Notes: generated from the sequence alone by a model not told the origin. Positions 44,947 to 54,135 are shown, numbered from the stretch's first letter. The stretch is DNA of 64,000 bases from Bdellovibrionales bacterium GWA1_52_35 (GCA_001769805.1 MEPO01000005.1:134867-198866); one strand, 5' to 3'. Made by a program: numbers and translations.

Positions 44947-45582
44947 ATGAGACGAATGAGGCGTCAGAAAGAGCCGGCAGGCGGCTTCTCGCTGATTGAG
45001 GTTCTGATCGTCGTCGCCATCATATCGATGGTGACCTTTCTGACGCTTCCAAGCATCACAAGCTACCTGCAGATTTCCCTGCATACAGCGGCCCGGGAAA
45101 TGGCGTCCGTGATCAAAGACGCCTATAACTCGACTATCATGACGGGCCGGGTTCACCGGATCGTGTACGACTTGAAAGAGAATTCCTACTGGGTGGAGGC
45201 AGGGCCAACTTCGGTCCTGCTGGACACCCAGGAATCTCGGGAGAAAGAAGAACGTCGCAAGCGCTTCCGCAAAAGCTCTGAACCCGAAAAGCCTCCTTCC
45301 GAATTCATGCTGCAGACGCTGGTCACCCGTAAAAAGAAACCCCTCCCCCGGGGGGTGATCTTTGAAGATATCGTCACTCAGCAAAGTCCCGAGCCTCTGG
45401 TTGAGGGAGCCGCCTATACCCACCTCTTTCCCCACGGTCTGGCTGAAAAAACCATCGTTCACCTGAAGGACAACTCCGATCACCACGCATCCTTGGTCAT
45501 CTCCCCCCTGGTGGGAAAAACCGATGTTTATGAAAGGTATTTGAGCAGTGATGAGCTGGCTAAAATTGAAAACCTCCGATAA
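44947..45582 (+). CDS. gspH: T2SS minor pseudopilin GspH
   Basis: The prepilin motif AGG|FSLIEVLIVVAIISM (cleavage after Gly13, Glu at +5) and the gene order identify GspH. The mature part is 198 residues. It includes a charged, Arg/Lys/Glu-rich stretch (ESREKEERRKRFRKSSE) that is unusual for the family and might be a surface insertion. The 3' end overlaps gspI by about 30 bases. Confidence 0.85.
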   Translation: MRRMRRQKEPAGGFSLIEVLIVVAIISMVTFLTLPSITSYLQISLHTAAREMASVIKDAYNSTIMTGRVHRIVYDLKENSYWVEAGPTSVLLDTQESREKEERRKRFRKSSEPEKPPSEFMLQTLVTRKKKPLPRGVIFEDIVTQQSPEPLVEGAAYTHLFPHGLAEKTIVHLKDNSDHHASLVISPLVGKTDVYERYLSSDELAKIENLR

Positions 45583-46105
45583 TCCGCAGGCTGGGTTTAC
45601 CCTCCTTGAGACACTGATTGCGCTGGCGATCATGCTGGTGGCCTTTACTGCAATTTTATCGGTGGAATCCGCCAGTATCACCGCCACCGACCGGGCCAAA
45701 CAGATGAATGTGGTCGCGATGCTCGCAAAAAACCGGATGGTCACCCTGGAATACGAATTCGAAGGAAAAACTTTTGATGAATTCAAAAAAGAGGACGCAG
45801 GCACCTTCGAGGAGCCCTTCCAGGCTTATCGCTGGAAGAGCAGTGTCAAGGAGATCAAGTTCCCCACTTTTGATGTTTCGGGAGGAAGGGGCAAAACTGA
45901 GGGAAGTGATGCCGGAAGCGGCGGAGGCGAAGGCGAAAATACGGATATGACCTCCTATCTCGTGAAGCTCGTGACCAACTTTCTTTCCAAAGCAATACGG
46001 GAAGTCACGGTGACGATTACCTGGACCCGCGGCTCCGGGGAGCAGAATTTTTCGGTCTCAACCTATTGGGTGAACTTGAATCATGAATTTGCGATTTCCG
46101 AATAA
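45551..46105 (+). CDS. gspI: T2SS minor pseudopilin GspI
   Basis: The motif QAG|FTLLETLIALAIM (cleavage after Gly15, Glu at +5) and the segment AKNRMVTLEYEFEGK identify GspI, which with J and K forms the pseudopilus tip. ATG at 45551 directly follows an in-frame GTG at 45548. The protein is 184 residues, longer than most GspI (about 125). The extra length lies in a Gly/Ser-rich loop (GGRGKTEGSDAGSGGGEGE), probably a disordered insert. It overlaps gspH at the 5' end and gspJ at the 3' end. Confidence 0.88.
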   Translation: MSWLKLKTSDNPQAGFTLLETLIALAIMLVAFTAILSVESASITATDRAKQMNVVAMLAKNRMVTLEYEFEGKTFDEFKKEDAGTFEEPFQAYRWKSSVKEIKFPTFDVSGGRGKTEGSDAGSGGGEGENTDMTSYLVKLVTNFLSKAIREVTVTITWTRGSGEQNFSVSTYWVNLNHEFAISE

Positions 46106-46889
46106 AAGAAAAAGCCAAAGCGGCTTCAGCCTGCTCGAAGTTCTCATCGCCATGGCGATTCTCGTCGTGCTGAGTTTTGCCATTTACCAGGCAACCACTG
46201 AAACCTATCATTTACGTGACGTACTTTCAGCAGATGGGGATTTTCACAACGAGATCCGCCTCTCCATGAATATCCTGCAGCGGGATATCGCTCTCATTTA
46301 TTCGCCCCTGATGACCGGCTCCGCAAAGCCCTCACCTCAGCCTGTCGCCGAATCGCGGGATTCACGGGAAATGCAAACTATCATGGACTCCGATTTGGGA
46401 CAGAGCACCACGTTCTGGGGCGCCGCAACCGATCGCACCGGGATCCGGCCCGCTCATTTCATCGGCACGGACAGCAAGCTCAGCTTCATTTCGCTTTCCA
46501 ACAGACGGGTTTACAAAGACTCGCCGGAATCGGAATTCGCCAAAATCATTTATGAACTGAAACCCGATCCGCAGGCTGTCGTGCCGAATACAAATATCCT
46601 GGTGAAATCCTCGAGTCCCAACGCGTTTGAAACCGAAGAGCACAAGGACAAGCAGTTCGTGCATCACCCGATCCTGCACGGGATCAAAAAGCTCGGCTAT
46701 CGGTACTATCGCAAGGACAAGGACAGCTGGTCCACCAGCTGGGACAGCGATAAAGAGGATTTCAAAAATATCTACCCTGACATCATCGAAGTGAAACTCG
46801 AGGTGCTCGGACCCACGCGTTTGAGCTTTGAAGGTCTTTTCCAATTCCGACCGGAGGTTCCCCTCAATGGGCTCGATCCGAGTACGTGA
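46083..46889 (+). CDS. gspJ: T2SS minor pseudopilin GspJ
   Basis: The prepilin motif QSG|FSLLEVLIAMAILVV (cleavage after Gly14, Glu at +5) precedes a 254-residue mature domain. Contained family blocks include LSMNILQRDIALIYSP and the closing LSFEGLFQFRPEV. GspJ joins the tip complex with GspI and GspK. It overlaps gspI by 23 bases and gspK by 23 bases, so the tip genes are translationally chained. Confidence 0.88.
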   Translation: MNLRFPNKRKSQSGFSLLEVLIAMAILVVLSFAIYQATTETYHLRDVLSADGDFHNEIRLSMNILQRDIALIYSPLMTGSAKPSPQPVAESRDSREMQTIMDSDLGQSTTFWGAATDRTGIRPAHFIGTDSKLSFISLSNRRVYKDSPESEFAKIIYELKPDPQAVVPNTNILVKSSSPNAFETEEHKDKQFVHHPILHGIKKLGYRYYRKDKDSWSTSWDSDKEDFKNIYPDIIEVKLEVLGPTRLSFEGLFQFRPEVPLNGLDPST

Positions 46890-48165
46890 AAAAGAAAGGT
46901 CCCAAGGCGGTGTCGCACTTTTCATGGTTCTGGCGGCTGTGGCAGCCCTTTCCCTGCTCGTGACCGAATTCGCGTACATCGCCCAATTGAACCAGAAGAT
47001 CGCTTTCGATTCACTGGACCAGGTCAAAGTGCATTATCTCGCCAAAAGCGCCCTGAAACTTTCACTCCTGCGACTGAAAGCCTATCAGCAGGTTAAGTCC
47101 CTGATTGGGAAACAGGGCGGTGCTATCGGAGCAGTCATTCCCCGCGCGGTGATCGAGAAAATCTGGAATTTCCCGTTCATTTACCCGCTCCCCTCGAATA
47201 TCCCGGGCATGACCTTGACCGAGAAAGATAAAATTGACACTTTCCAGAAGGAATCCATGCTGGAAGGGAGCTTCACTGCGGCGATTGAATCTGAATCGGG
47301 CAAATACAATCTCAACATGCTACTCGCTCCCTTCGTTCCAAAGCCTGTGCCCTCGACGGGTCCCTCCCCGAATCCCACGCCCAGTGCCGCTCCGACCTTT
47401 GATCCAAACGAAGCACAAAACAGTCTTACGGATTACCTGGAACAGCTGGTGAACAACAAGTTCGAAGCTGATCCTGATTTCGCGGAAGAATATCGTGATT
47501 TGAAAATGATCGACTTGAGCAACAATATCCGCGCCTGGGTCGACCCGACCTTTGAGCGTCCTTACGTGCCCGGCGGTGAGACCGTCGCTTTCAAGCGCAG
47601 CCCCTTCTCGACTCTTTCGGAGCTTCATATGATTACGGGTATGACCGACGACCTGTATTCAGTCTTCGCCCCTGCCTTGACGGTCAGTACAACGCCCGGC
47701 ATCAACGTCAATACAATGAATGAGTACACGCTCCGGGCACTCTTCCCCGGGGTGACGCCGGACGAAACCAAGGAATTCCTGGAATTCCGGGATTCCGAGG
47801 AAGAAGACCATTCTTTCAAAAAAGATGAAGATTTTCTCAAATACGTCGTCGAACACTTCGCCGCCTTTCGCAGCGTGGCGTTCGACCAGTTGAAGGCAGG
47901 CCTGCTCAAGCGCAATATTCGCCTGGTGGTGGACGAAACCAATTTCAAAATTACGGTTCAGGCCAGACTCAACCAGTCCGTACGCCTGATTGAGGTCTGG
48001 GTGACCCTGGTTTCCGAGGAGCAGAGCAAATCCAAGGACACCTCCAAACCGCTCGCTCCCAGCGGTGCCTATGGCTCCCGCACGGATGATCCGGAAGGTG
48101 AAGTTTCGAACAAGAAAAGCAATGCAAACACTGGCCTCAACATCACTTTCATGAGAATTTTATGA
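46867..48165 (+). CDS. gspK: T2SS minor pseudopilin GspK
   Basis: GspK caps the pseudopilus. The prepilin segment QGG|VALFMVLAAVAALSLL lacks Glu at mature position 5, as is typical of GspK, because no subunit lies above it. The large mature domain (about 417 residues) contains the SAM-like helical part and the PGINVNTMNEYTLRALFPG block. ATG at 46867 follows GGAGG by 9 bases. The earlier in-frame start at 46828 lies inside gspJ. A Pro/Ser-rich linker (PSTGPSPNPTPSAAP) occurs around residue 160. Confidence 0.92.
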   Translation: MGSIRVREKERSQGGVALFMVLAAVAALSLLVTEFAYIAQLNQKIAFDSLDQVKVHYLAKSALKLSLLRLKAYQQVKSLIGKQGGAIGAVIPRAVIEKIWNFPFIYPLPSNIPGMTLTEKDKIDTFQKESMLEGSFTAAIESESGKYNLNMLLAPFVPKPVPSTGPSPNPTPSAAPTFDPNEAQNSLTDYLEQLVNNKFEADPDFAEEYRDLKMIDLSNNIRAWVDPTFERPYVPGGETVAFKRSPFSTLSELHMITGMTDDLYSVFAPALTVSTTPGINVNTMNEYTLRALFPGVTPDETKEFLEFRDSEEEDHSFKKDEDFLKYVVEHFAAFRSVAFDQLKAGLLKRNIRLVVDETNFKITVQARLNQSVRLIEVWVTLVSEEQSKSKDTSKPLAPSGAYGSRTDDPEGEVSNKKSNANTGLNITFMRIL

Positions 48166-48176
48166 GGGGGAACTAA

Positions 48177-49829
48177 ATGAAAATTCTCGGCGTTGACATC
48201 GGATCCAAGAGCATCAAGGCAGTCGAGCTCGACAGTTCCTTCGGCCGCTACGAAATCCGCGACTATCACGAAATTCCGCTGGAACCCGGCGAACAGACGT
48301 CGAGTGCCCTTTCACGGCTCGTGCACGCGCTCCCTCGCCGCCCCGATCGCGTTGTGACGGCGCTCCGAACCGGGGTGGTGACCTTCCGGAACCTGGATCT
48401 TCCCGCCAAGAACAAAAAAGTGCTCATGGCCGCAATCGGTTTCGAACTGGAAGATGACCTGCCTTTTCCCCTCGATCAGTCTGTCTACGATTATTCCCTG
48501 ATCGGCCAGAGCAAACAGATGAGCCGGGTCCATGTGGCCACGACCTTGCAAAAAAACGTCGCCACTCATCTGCATGCCTGCCATGAAGCGGATCTTGACC
48601 CGGATCTGGTCACTACTGAGGCCTGGGCCTACCGGACAGCCTTTAACCGGATGACAACGGCCCACCCCGATACTGGCCCACTACTTCTGGTTCAAATCGG
48701 ACACGAAAGAACAACAATTTACTGCCATCACAATGGCCAGCCGATGATATCACGCGAGGTCCTCTGGGGCGGGCGAGACCTGACCTCGGCCATCTGCCGA
48801 ACTTACGCGATTACTCTGGGGCAAGCTGAACAGACCAAGCTGGACAATGGCTTCATTCTTCCTGAAATGCAACGAGAGGAGGCCACTCGCGAACAGATCT
48901 CGTTTTCTGACAGCCTGCTGGAGCCGACCCAGGGTTTGCTCCGGGAACTCCGCCAGGCATTGCTCACGGCCAAAACGGAAACAAAGCAGCAAATCTCAAC
49001 AATCTATCTTGCTGGCGGGACTTCCCTGCTTCCAGGACTGCTCCCGTTCCTGGAGGAACACCTCGGAACAGAAGTCCGCCCTTTTCAGGCCCTGAGCGCC
49101 CTATCCTCTTCGGGTGTCACCTATTCTGAACAGAGCGATGCCATATTTGCATTGGCCACCTCGCTTGCGATGTGCATGGTTGGCCCTGAGCGTTCCAGCA
49201 GTATCAATTTCAGAAGGGGGCCATTCGTCAAGCATGCCCGTTCACGGGAGTTCGATACCCAGGCGCTACGACGAGTCTTCCTCGGAACCGGCGCCATCCT
49301 TGCCTCCTTCTTCCTGAGCCTTTTCGTGCAGTCGTACTATTACAAAGACAAACTGACCGATGTGAATTCCCAGCTTGAAAAAAATATCCGGACTTTCTTC
49401 GGCAGCGTTTCGGCGAGCGGTCTGAAGACCTACATGGGAAGCACGACGACCTTGAGAAAAGATCTGAACAAAGAACTTGAAAAACAGCGGGATCTTTACA
49501 AACTTCTCGGGCCCAATCCTCACTCGCCGCTCGATTTTCTCAAGGAGCTTTCAATGACAGTCCCCCGCGATATCGTCGTTGATCTGCTGGAATTTCGCGC
49601 GGGCGCCGCTCCGGCCGCGCCTTTTTCCGGGACCAGTGATACCTCTGCCTCGCTCTCTTTTCTCGTGAATAATCCTCAAACCGCGGAAAGGCTCAGTACT
49701 CTTTTCTTGTCCAAACAGCCCGGTCTTCAGCCTGGCAAAACCGAAGAAGTCAGCAGCCCTGAACCAGGTGGAAAAAAATGGAAGATCACCTTCAGCGGGA
49801 AGCTTCAGGAGGATGCTTATGGAAAATAG
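48177..49829 (+). CDS. gspL: T2SS platform protein GspL with PilM-like cytoplasmic domain
   Basis: The cytoplasmic part (about residues 1-345) is an actin-like PilM fold: VDIGSKSIKAVEL at the start and TIYLAGGTSLLPGLLPFLEE later. One membrane helix follows (about 368-386), then a periplasmic ferredoxin-like region. GspL connects the GspE ATPase to GspM and GspF. The N-terminal PilM resemblance and the closeness to type IV pilus PilM suggest the deltaproteobacterial style of T2SS. It overlaps the following gspM by 11 bases. Confidence 0.88.
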   Translation: MKILGVDIGSKSIKAVELDSSFGRYEIRDYHEIPLEPGEQTSSALSRLVHALPRRPDRVVTALRTGVVTFRNLDLPAKNKKVLMAAIGFELEDDLPFPLDQSVYDYSLIGQSKQMSRVHVATTLQKNVATHLHACHEADLDPDLVTTEAWAYRTAFNRMTTAHPDTGPLLLVQIGHERTTIYCHHNGQPMISREVLWGGRDLTSAICRTYAITLGQAEQTKLDNGFILPEMQREEATREQISFSDSLLEPTQGLLRELRQALLTAKTETKQQISTIYLAGGTSLLPGLLPFLEEHLGTEVRPFQALSALSSSGVTYSEQSDAIFALATSLAMCMVGPERSSSINFRRGPFVKHARSREFDTQALRRVFLGTGAILASFFLSLFVQSYYYKDKLTDVNSQLEKNIRTFFGSVSASGLKTYMGSTTTLRKDLNKELEKQRDLYKLLGPNPHSPLDFLKELSMTVPRDIVVDLLEFRAGAAPAAPFSGTSDTSASLSFLVNNPQTAERLSTLFLSKQPGLQPGKTEEVSSPEPGGKKWKITFSGKLQEDAYGK

Positions 49830-50430
49830 TTCAAGGCTGACGCAACTCCTGGCGACCATTGGTGACAAACTGTCCGAGCAACTCTGGTTTCAGCAGCTCA
49901 AAGGCAAATGGGATGAGCTCGACGGCCAGAGCCGCTTTTATCTTAAAATTCTAGGCGGCGGATCCTCCGTTCTGATTCTTCTGATCTTCATATTCACGGC
50001 CGTTTATGGCGTGTACGCCATAAAATCCGAGTACAAGGTCAAGTCCGATCTGCTCTTGAGTCTTCAGGCCGCCAACGACGAATTGCGCCTGCTGCGGGAG
50101 TCCACGGCAAGCGCAGGCACCCCCTCCGCCAGCGCCGGTCCCTGGCAGCCTTATTTTGAAACCACTGCCCAAAGCATGGGTCTGGACAAGGGCGCCCTCA
50201 CAATTTCTCCCGAAAAGCCCGGCGCGTCGACCGACACGATTAAAGAGGTGCTGATTGACATCTCGCTGAAACACGTGAATATCCGCCAGATCGCCCGCTA
50301 TGCCTTCAATCTTGAAACGGGAGCGCGCCCGATCAAACTGAGGAATCTCACGATTGACACCAAGAGTGATCCGGCTGGATATATGGATGCAACGCTGGCA
50401 GTGTCGGGCTTTTCGCTTTTGACAAAATGA
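49819..50430 (+). CDS. gspM: T2SS platform protein GspM
   Basis: The 203-residue protein has a short cytoplasmic part, one membrane helix (about residues 45-70, with SVLILLIFIFTAVYGVYAI) and a periplasmic domain. The gene order (after gspL) and the topology assign GspM. ATG at 49819 is preferred because AGGAGG ends 6 bases before it. The ATG at 49813 touches that site, and upstream in-frame starts lie deep in gspL. Confidence 0.8.
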   Translation: MENSSRLTQLLATIGDKLSEQLWFQQLKGKWDELDGQSRFYLKILGGGSSVLILLIFIFTAVYGVYAIKSEYKVKSDLLLSLQAANDELRLLRESTASAGTPSASAGPWQPYFETTAQSMGLDKGALTISPEKPGASTDTIKEVLIDISLKHVNIRQIARYAFNLETGARPIKLRNLTIDTKSDPAGYMDATLAVSGFSLLTK

Positions 50431-50458
50431 TCGCAGAGCAAAGTACAGGGGCAAAGAC

Positions 50459-51448
50459 ATGACGGAAAATGAGGAGATAGTAACAGAGGCGACCCTTCCG
50501 GGTGCGGAGGCGTCTGGCGTCGCTTTGCCGGCAAGTCGATCCAAAAAGCTCATCAAACGCCTCGGCTGGATTGCGCTCGGCTTCTTCTGTCTTCTTGCTT
50601 TTACGCTGATCAAGCTGCCCCGGGAACAGATCCAGGCTTACATCCACGGGAGCATCACCTCCGCTCTCGCGGAACAGGGCTACTCCTTGACCGCCGGGCA
50701 GACCCAGCTCTCGTATTTCCTCGGGATTACGTATTCCATGAAAGAAGTGAAACTCGCAACGCCGACTGGCAATGTGATCCGGCTTGATCAAATTGAAGTC
50801 TCGCCTTCCCTGTTTCCCTTGTTTGTTGGAAAAGTAGGCGCGAGCTACTCGATCCAAACTCCCGGTAACGGAAAAGTCAGCGGCAAGCTTGCAGCCAATA
50901 AGAAAGCTTATGCCACTTCCTTCAAAGTGAATTCAGTCGACTTGAAGACCTCCGGCCTGCTTGAGGGTCTTGCGCACCTTTCTGCGGCAGGTCTGGTCAA
51001 CGGCAGTGGCGATCTCAAGGGTGATTTCACGAATCCTGCAACTACCCAAGGCGACCTCAAGCTGGACCTCACCAAGTTGATCATCGAACAGCAGCAGATC
51101 ATGGGTTTTAACATTCCAAAACTGTCCATATCCGAAGGCAAGGCAGACGTAGTGATCACCCAGGGCAAAGCCCAGATACGTACCTTCACGCTGGGGAAAC
51201 CCGGCAATGCCGCCGATGATGTGCAAGCCACGTTGAGCGGCGACATGACCCTCGCGAGACAACTGGAAGCGAGCGCCCTGAACTTGCAAGCCCTTTTTAA
51301 ATTATCTGAAAACGTTTTAAAATCCTTTGTTCTTCTGGACACGCTTTTGAGTTCCGGCAAGCAGGCGGATGGAAGTTATGGCTTCCGGATCACCGGAGTT
51401 CTCGGGGCGCCCAGCAGCGAACCTCTTCAACCAGATACGAAACCCTGA
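50459..51448 (+). CDS. gspN: T2SS-associated protein GspN
   Basis: The 329-residue protein has one membrane anchor (about residues 35-52, LGWIALGFFCLLAFTLIKL), followed by a repetitive beta-rich periplasmic part (KLAANKKAYATSFKVNSVDL; GSGDLKGDF; GDLKLDLTK). This matches the AsmA-like repeats of deltaproteobacterial GspN proteins. Its function in secretion is not established; many T2SS lack it. It is the last gsp gene, about 10 bases before ispA. Confidence 0.8.
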   Translation: MTENEEIVTEATLPGAEASGVALPASRSKKLIKRLGWIALGFFCLLAFTLIKLPREQIQAYIHGSITSALAEQGYSLTAGQTQLSYFLGITYSMKEVKLATPTGNVIRLDQIEVSPSLFPLFVGKVGASYSIQTPGNGKVSGKLAANKKAYATSFKVNSVDLKTSGLLEGLAHLSAAGLVNGSGDLKGDFTNPATTQGDLKLDLTKLIIEQQQIMGFNIPKLSISEGKADVVITQGKAQIRTFTLGKPGNAADDVQATLSGDMTLARQLEASALNLQALFKLSENVLKSFVLLDTLLSSGKQADGSYGFRITGVLGAPSSEPLQPDTKP

Positions 51449-51457
51449 GCACGGCAT

Positions 51458-52297
51458 ATGACTCCACTCGATGAATTCGAAGCATTACTGGCCAGTACGC
51501 TCGAACGCTTTCTCGCCGATGTACCTGCCAACCTCGTTGAAGCGATCAGATATTCCCTGCTCGCCCCGGGCAAACGAATCCGCCCTCGCCTGGCTTTGGC
51601 TTGCTCTTCAATGCTCGGGCTGGACCCTCGGGCCGCCCGCACAATCGCGATCGCACTCGAGATGGTCCACTGCTTTACTCTCATTCACGACGACCTGCCC
51701 TCGATGGATAATGATGATTTCCGCAGAGGCCTGCCCTCGAACCATAAAAAGTTCGGGGAAGCCGTGGCCCTTCTCGCGGGAGACGCCCTTCTGGTGGTTG
51801 CATTCGAAGTGTTTTCAGAAGCTTTAAGTCTGCTACAGCCCGAGTTTTTCTCGGCCGGCCTGAAAAGATTCTGCTGGGCTGCAGGCCCCAGAGGCGTGAT
51901 TGGCGGGCAAGCGGCGGAGTTGCTTCTTCATTCCTCATCTACTTTGAATGACCTTCGGAAGATGCATGCCGGCAAAACGGGAGCATTGTTCATGGCCCCG
52001 ATTCTCATTCCAGCTGATTTCGCAGGCCTGCTCAGAACCGACGAACGCTTCGTCTCGATTGAGAACTTCGCCGCGGAACTCGGACAGGCTTTCCAAATCG
52101 CCGATGATCTGGTGGATGCAGTTCAGGATGCGGGTAAACCATTGAGCATTCTCTACTTCATGCCCCCTGAGCAGGCGCGAGAGAAGACGGCAACCCGCCT
52201 GCAACGCGCGGCCAGCGGTCTCCAAGCAACTTGGGGGAAGCAAGCCTCAGGCTTGCTGGAAATTTCCGATCAGGTTTTGGCTTCTTTGAAATTATGA
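51458..52297 (+). CDS. ispA: polyprenyl synthetase (farnesyl-diphosphate-synthase-like)
   Basis: This trans-prenyl chain synthase builds farnesyl or geranylgeranyl diphosphate from isopentenyl units. The first Asp-rich motif DDLPSMDND (D78-D86) is intact, with the adjacent RGLPSNHKKFGEA block. The second Asp-rich motif is QIADDLVDAVQD (about 211-222). The length of 279 is usual for IspA. Its location after the gsp operon probably reflects co-transcription without shared function. The chain length of the product cannot be fixed from sequence here. Confidence 0.88.
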   Translation: MTPLDEFEALLASTLERFLADVPANLVEAIRYSLLAPGKRIRPRLALACSSMLGLDPRAARTIAIALEMVHCFTLIHDDLPSMDNDDFRRGLPSNHKKFGEAVALLAGDALLVVAFEVFSEALSLLQPEFFSAGLKRFCWAAGPRGVIGGQAAELLLHSSSTLNDLRKMHAGKTGALFMAPILIPADFAGLLRTDERFVSIENFAAELGQAFQIADDLVDAVQDAGKPLSILYFMPPEQAREKTATRLQRAASGLQATWGKQASGLLEISDQVLASLKL

Positions 52298-53304
52298 AAA
52301 AATTCCAAAAGAAGCCTGCAAAAGGTGCAAGAAAAACCTTCCGCTTCCTCTGGATCACCGATCCCTGGCATTTTCTCGCTCATGCAGGGGATACCACCCT
52401 CAGGCTGGCCGAAGAAGCCGAACTCCTCGGCCATGAAAGTTATTGGGCCGATGTCCGGTCCTTACGCTTTGACGGGAAAGTCACGATTCAGGCTCAACGC
52501 CTCCGCTATCCGGTCAAAGGCGGCGTTCCTGAACGACTCGCCGAAAATACTTATGTGCCCCGCGATTTCAACAGCATTCACTGGCGGATGGACCCGGTGG
52601 TTGATGCCACTTATCTGCATCCCCTGATGCTGCTCACCCTCGGTTTGAGAGAGCCGGGCAAAAACAAGCGCAAGACGGAAATCGTCAATCCTCCGGAGCT
52701 CCTGCACGGAATGAACGAAAAGCTTGAGCCTTTTGGCTTCAGCGCAGCACCTCCCTCAATCGTATCGAGCCAATGGGAAGTCCTCAGCCGTTTTGGACAA
52801 AAGGAAGGCCAAGCCGTAATCAAGCCGCTTGACCTCTGCCAGAGCAAGGGCATCGCGCTTTTGTCCTGGAAATCGCCGGAAGATGTAGAAGAGGCCCACC
52901 AGTACATTGAACAAATCACTGAGAACTTCCGCCGTCCGGTTCTTTTGCAACGCTATCTTCCCGAAATTAAAAACGGGGAACTGCGGGTCTGGTTCCTCGA
53001 TGGAAAGGTGCTGGCCACTGCCCGGAAATTCCCGGTGAAGGGTGACTTCCGCGTGAACATTGACCGAGGCAGCCGGATTGAGAAAGCCACACTCAGCGCC
53101 TCCGAACGATCTTCGCTGCGCTCCATTTCACTTCATCTGAAGAAACTCAATATCCGTCTTGCCGCCGTCGATCTGATCGGCAGCTATGTGACTGATTTCA
53201 ACTTCACCAGCCCCGGGTTGCTACGAGATCTTGAACGGCTGAACGGAAAAAATCTCGCCCGTCCGATTATTGAAGCGCTCGCAAGCGCTCGTAAAAAACC
53301 GTAA
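52294..53304 (+). CDS. glutathione-synthetase-like ATP-grasp protein
   Basis: The 336-residue protein follows the GshB layout. It has a substrate half (WRMDPVVDATYLHPLMLL; IVNPPELLHGMNEKL), the ATP-grasp lysine loop (VIKPLDLCQSKGI), then LLQRYLPEIKNGELRVW, and the metal and substrate site RLAAVDLIGSYVTDFNFTSPG. The usual E. coli block is EINVTSP; here it is DFNFTSPG, so the metal-binding Glu is Asp. The start overlaps the ispA stop (ATGA). It may make glutathione or a related peptide ligase product; no gshA is adjacent, so I leave the symbol empty. Confidence 0.75.
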   Translation: MKKFQKKPAKGARKTFRFLWITDPWHFLAHAGDTTLRLAEEAELLGHESYWADVRSLRFDGKVTIQAQRLRYPVKGGVPERLAENTYVPRDFNSIHWRMDPVVDATYLHPLMLLTLGLREPGKNKRKTEIVNPPELLHGMNEKLEPFGFSAAPPSIVSSQWEVLSRFGQKEGQAVIKPLDLCQSKGIALLSWKSPEDVEEAHQYIEQITENFRRPVLLQRYLPEIKNGELRVWFLDGKVLATARKFPVKGDFRVNIDRGSRIEKATLSASERSSLRSISLHLKKLNIRLAAVDLIGSYVTDFNFTSPGLLRDLERLNGKNLARPIIEALASARKKP

Positions 53305-53311
53305 GCTGAAT

Positions 53312-53719
53312 TCAATACGAGAACAGATTACGGATCGGAGTCTTCGCGACGTTTTCAAATTCCCGCGTCAGACCGACAAGCAGCTTGAGCTGCTCCCTGT
53401 GCTTTTCGTCTTCAGTAGGAGCCACGGTTTCTTTTTTGAAACTCTTCAACGCCCCCTCCGCCCTGAGTTCGTTGATCCGCTTGCGCGCACCTTCGATGGA
53501 ATAGCGTTCCTGATAAAGCAGGTGCTTGATCATCAGAACAGTTTCCACATCACTCCGTCGGTAAACGCGTTGACCGTTTTCGCCCTTTTGAGGCGCGATG
53601 ATCGGAAACTCGGTTTCCCAATAGCGCAGGACATAAGGCTTGAGGTCCGCGATCTCCGCGACATCACCAATTTTGAAATACAGCCGATCAGGAATAACGC
53701 CCTTGGCGACCTTATTCAT
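53312..53719 (-). CDS. MerR-family transcriptional regulator
   Basis: The 135-residue protein has the winged-helix MerR domain (YFKIGDVAEIADLKPYVLRYWE, then RVYRRSDVETVLMIKHLL). It belongs to the short HspR/MlrA-like type found downstream of ihfA in many proteobacteria. A helical region follows, with no metal-binding Cys. The ATG at 53719 overlaps the ihfA stop. It is the last gene of the pheST-ihfA run. Its target is unknown. Confidence 0.85.
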   Translation of the reverse strand: MNKVAKGVIPDRLYFKIGDVAEIADLKPYVLRYWETEFPIIAPQKGENGQRVYRRSDVETVLMIKHLLYQERYSIEGARKRINELRAEGALKSFKKETVAPTEDEKHREQLKLLVGLTREFENVAKTPIRNLFSY

Positions 53720-54062
53720 TATCGTCATCATCATCGTCATCTTCCACGATCTTGCTCAGATCGACAGGAGTGCCCTCAAGCGCTGCATTGACTTCCGCAC
53801 GCAGAACCTGCGAAGGACGGAAAGTCAGCACGCGGCGCGCGCTGATTTCAATGCTTTCGCCAGTTTGCGGATTGCGGCCGATGCGTGAACGCTTTTCACG
53901 TACGACGAAATTTCCGAAACCTGAAATTTTTATTTTCTGTCCCTGAGAGAGCGTGCCTTTGATCGTATCAAAAACGAGTTCAACAAGGTCCGCCGCTTCC
54001 TTTTTTGAGAATCCAATTTTCTCATAAAGCGCTTCCACGATATCCGCTTTGGTCATCGCCAC
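53712..54062 (-). CDS. ihfA: integration host factor subunit alpha (HU/IHF family)
   Basis: The DNA-bending protein has the HU/IHF core (MTKADIVEALYEKIGFSKKEAADLV; SGFGNFVVREKRSRIGRNPQTGE). The gene order after pheT matches ihfA. It is extended at the C-terminus by an acidic tail with seven consecutive Asp residues, which is unusual; IHF tails are normally short. GTG at 54062 has AAGGAG 8 bases upstream. The ATG at 54056 is 14 bases away. The acidic tail might tune DNA affinity (inference). Confidence 0.88.
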   Translation of the reverse strand: MAMTKADIVEALYEKIGFSKKEAADLVELVFDTIKGTLSQGQKIKISGFGNFVVREKRSRIGRNPQTGESIEISARRVLTFRPSQVLRAEVNAALEGTPVDLSKIVEDDDDDDDNE

Positions 54063-54110
54063 GATCGCTTCTCCTTTGCGCCAGCCGGTTGCTTTTGGCC
54101 GATCGCGTAA

Positions 54111-54135
54111 GGGGCATTTCCTCTTGAAATGTCCC
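54111..54135. other. hairpin in the pheT-ihfA spacer
   Basis: GGG-G-CATTTC pairs with GAAATG-T-CCC around a 5-base loop (CTCTT). It lies in the 103-base gap between pheT and ihfA. It lacks a T-run, so it is an RNA structure or attenuator candidate and not an intrinsic terminator. Confidence 0.4.
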
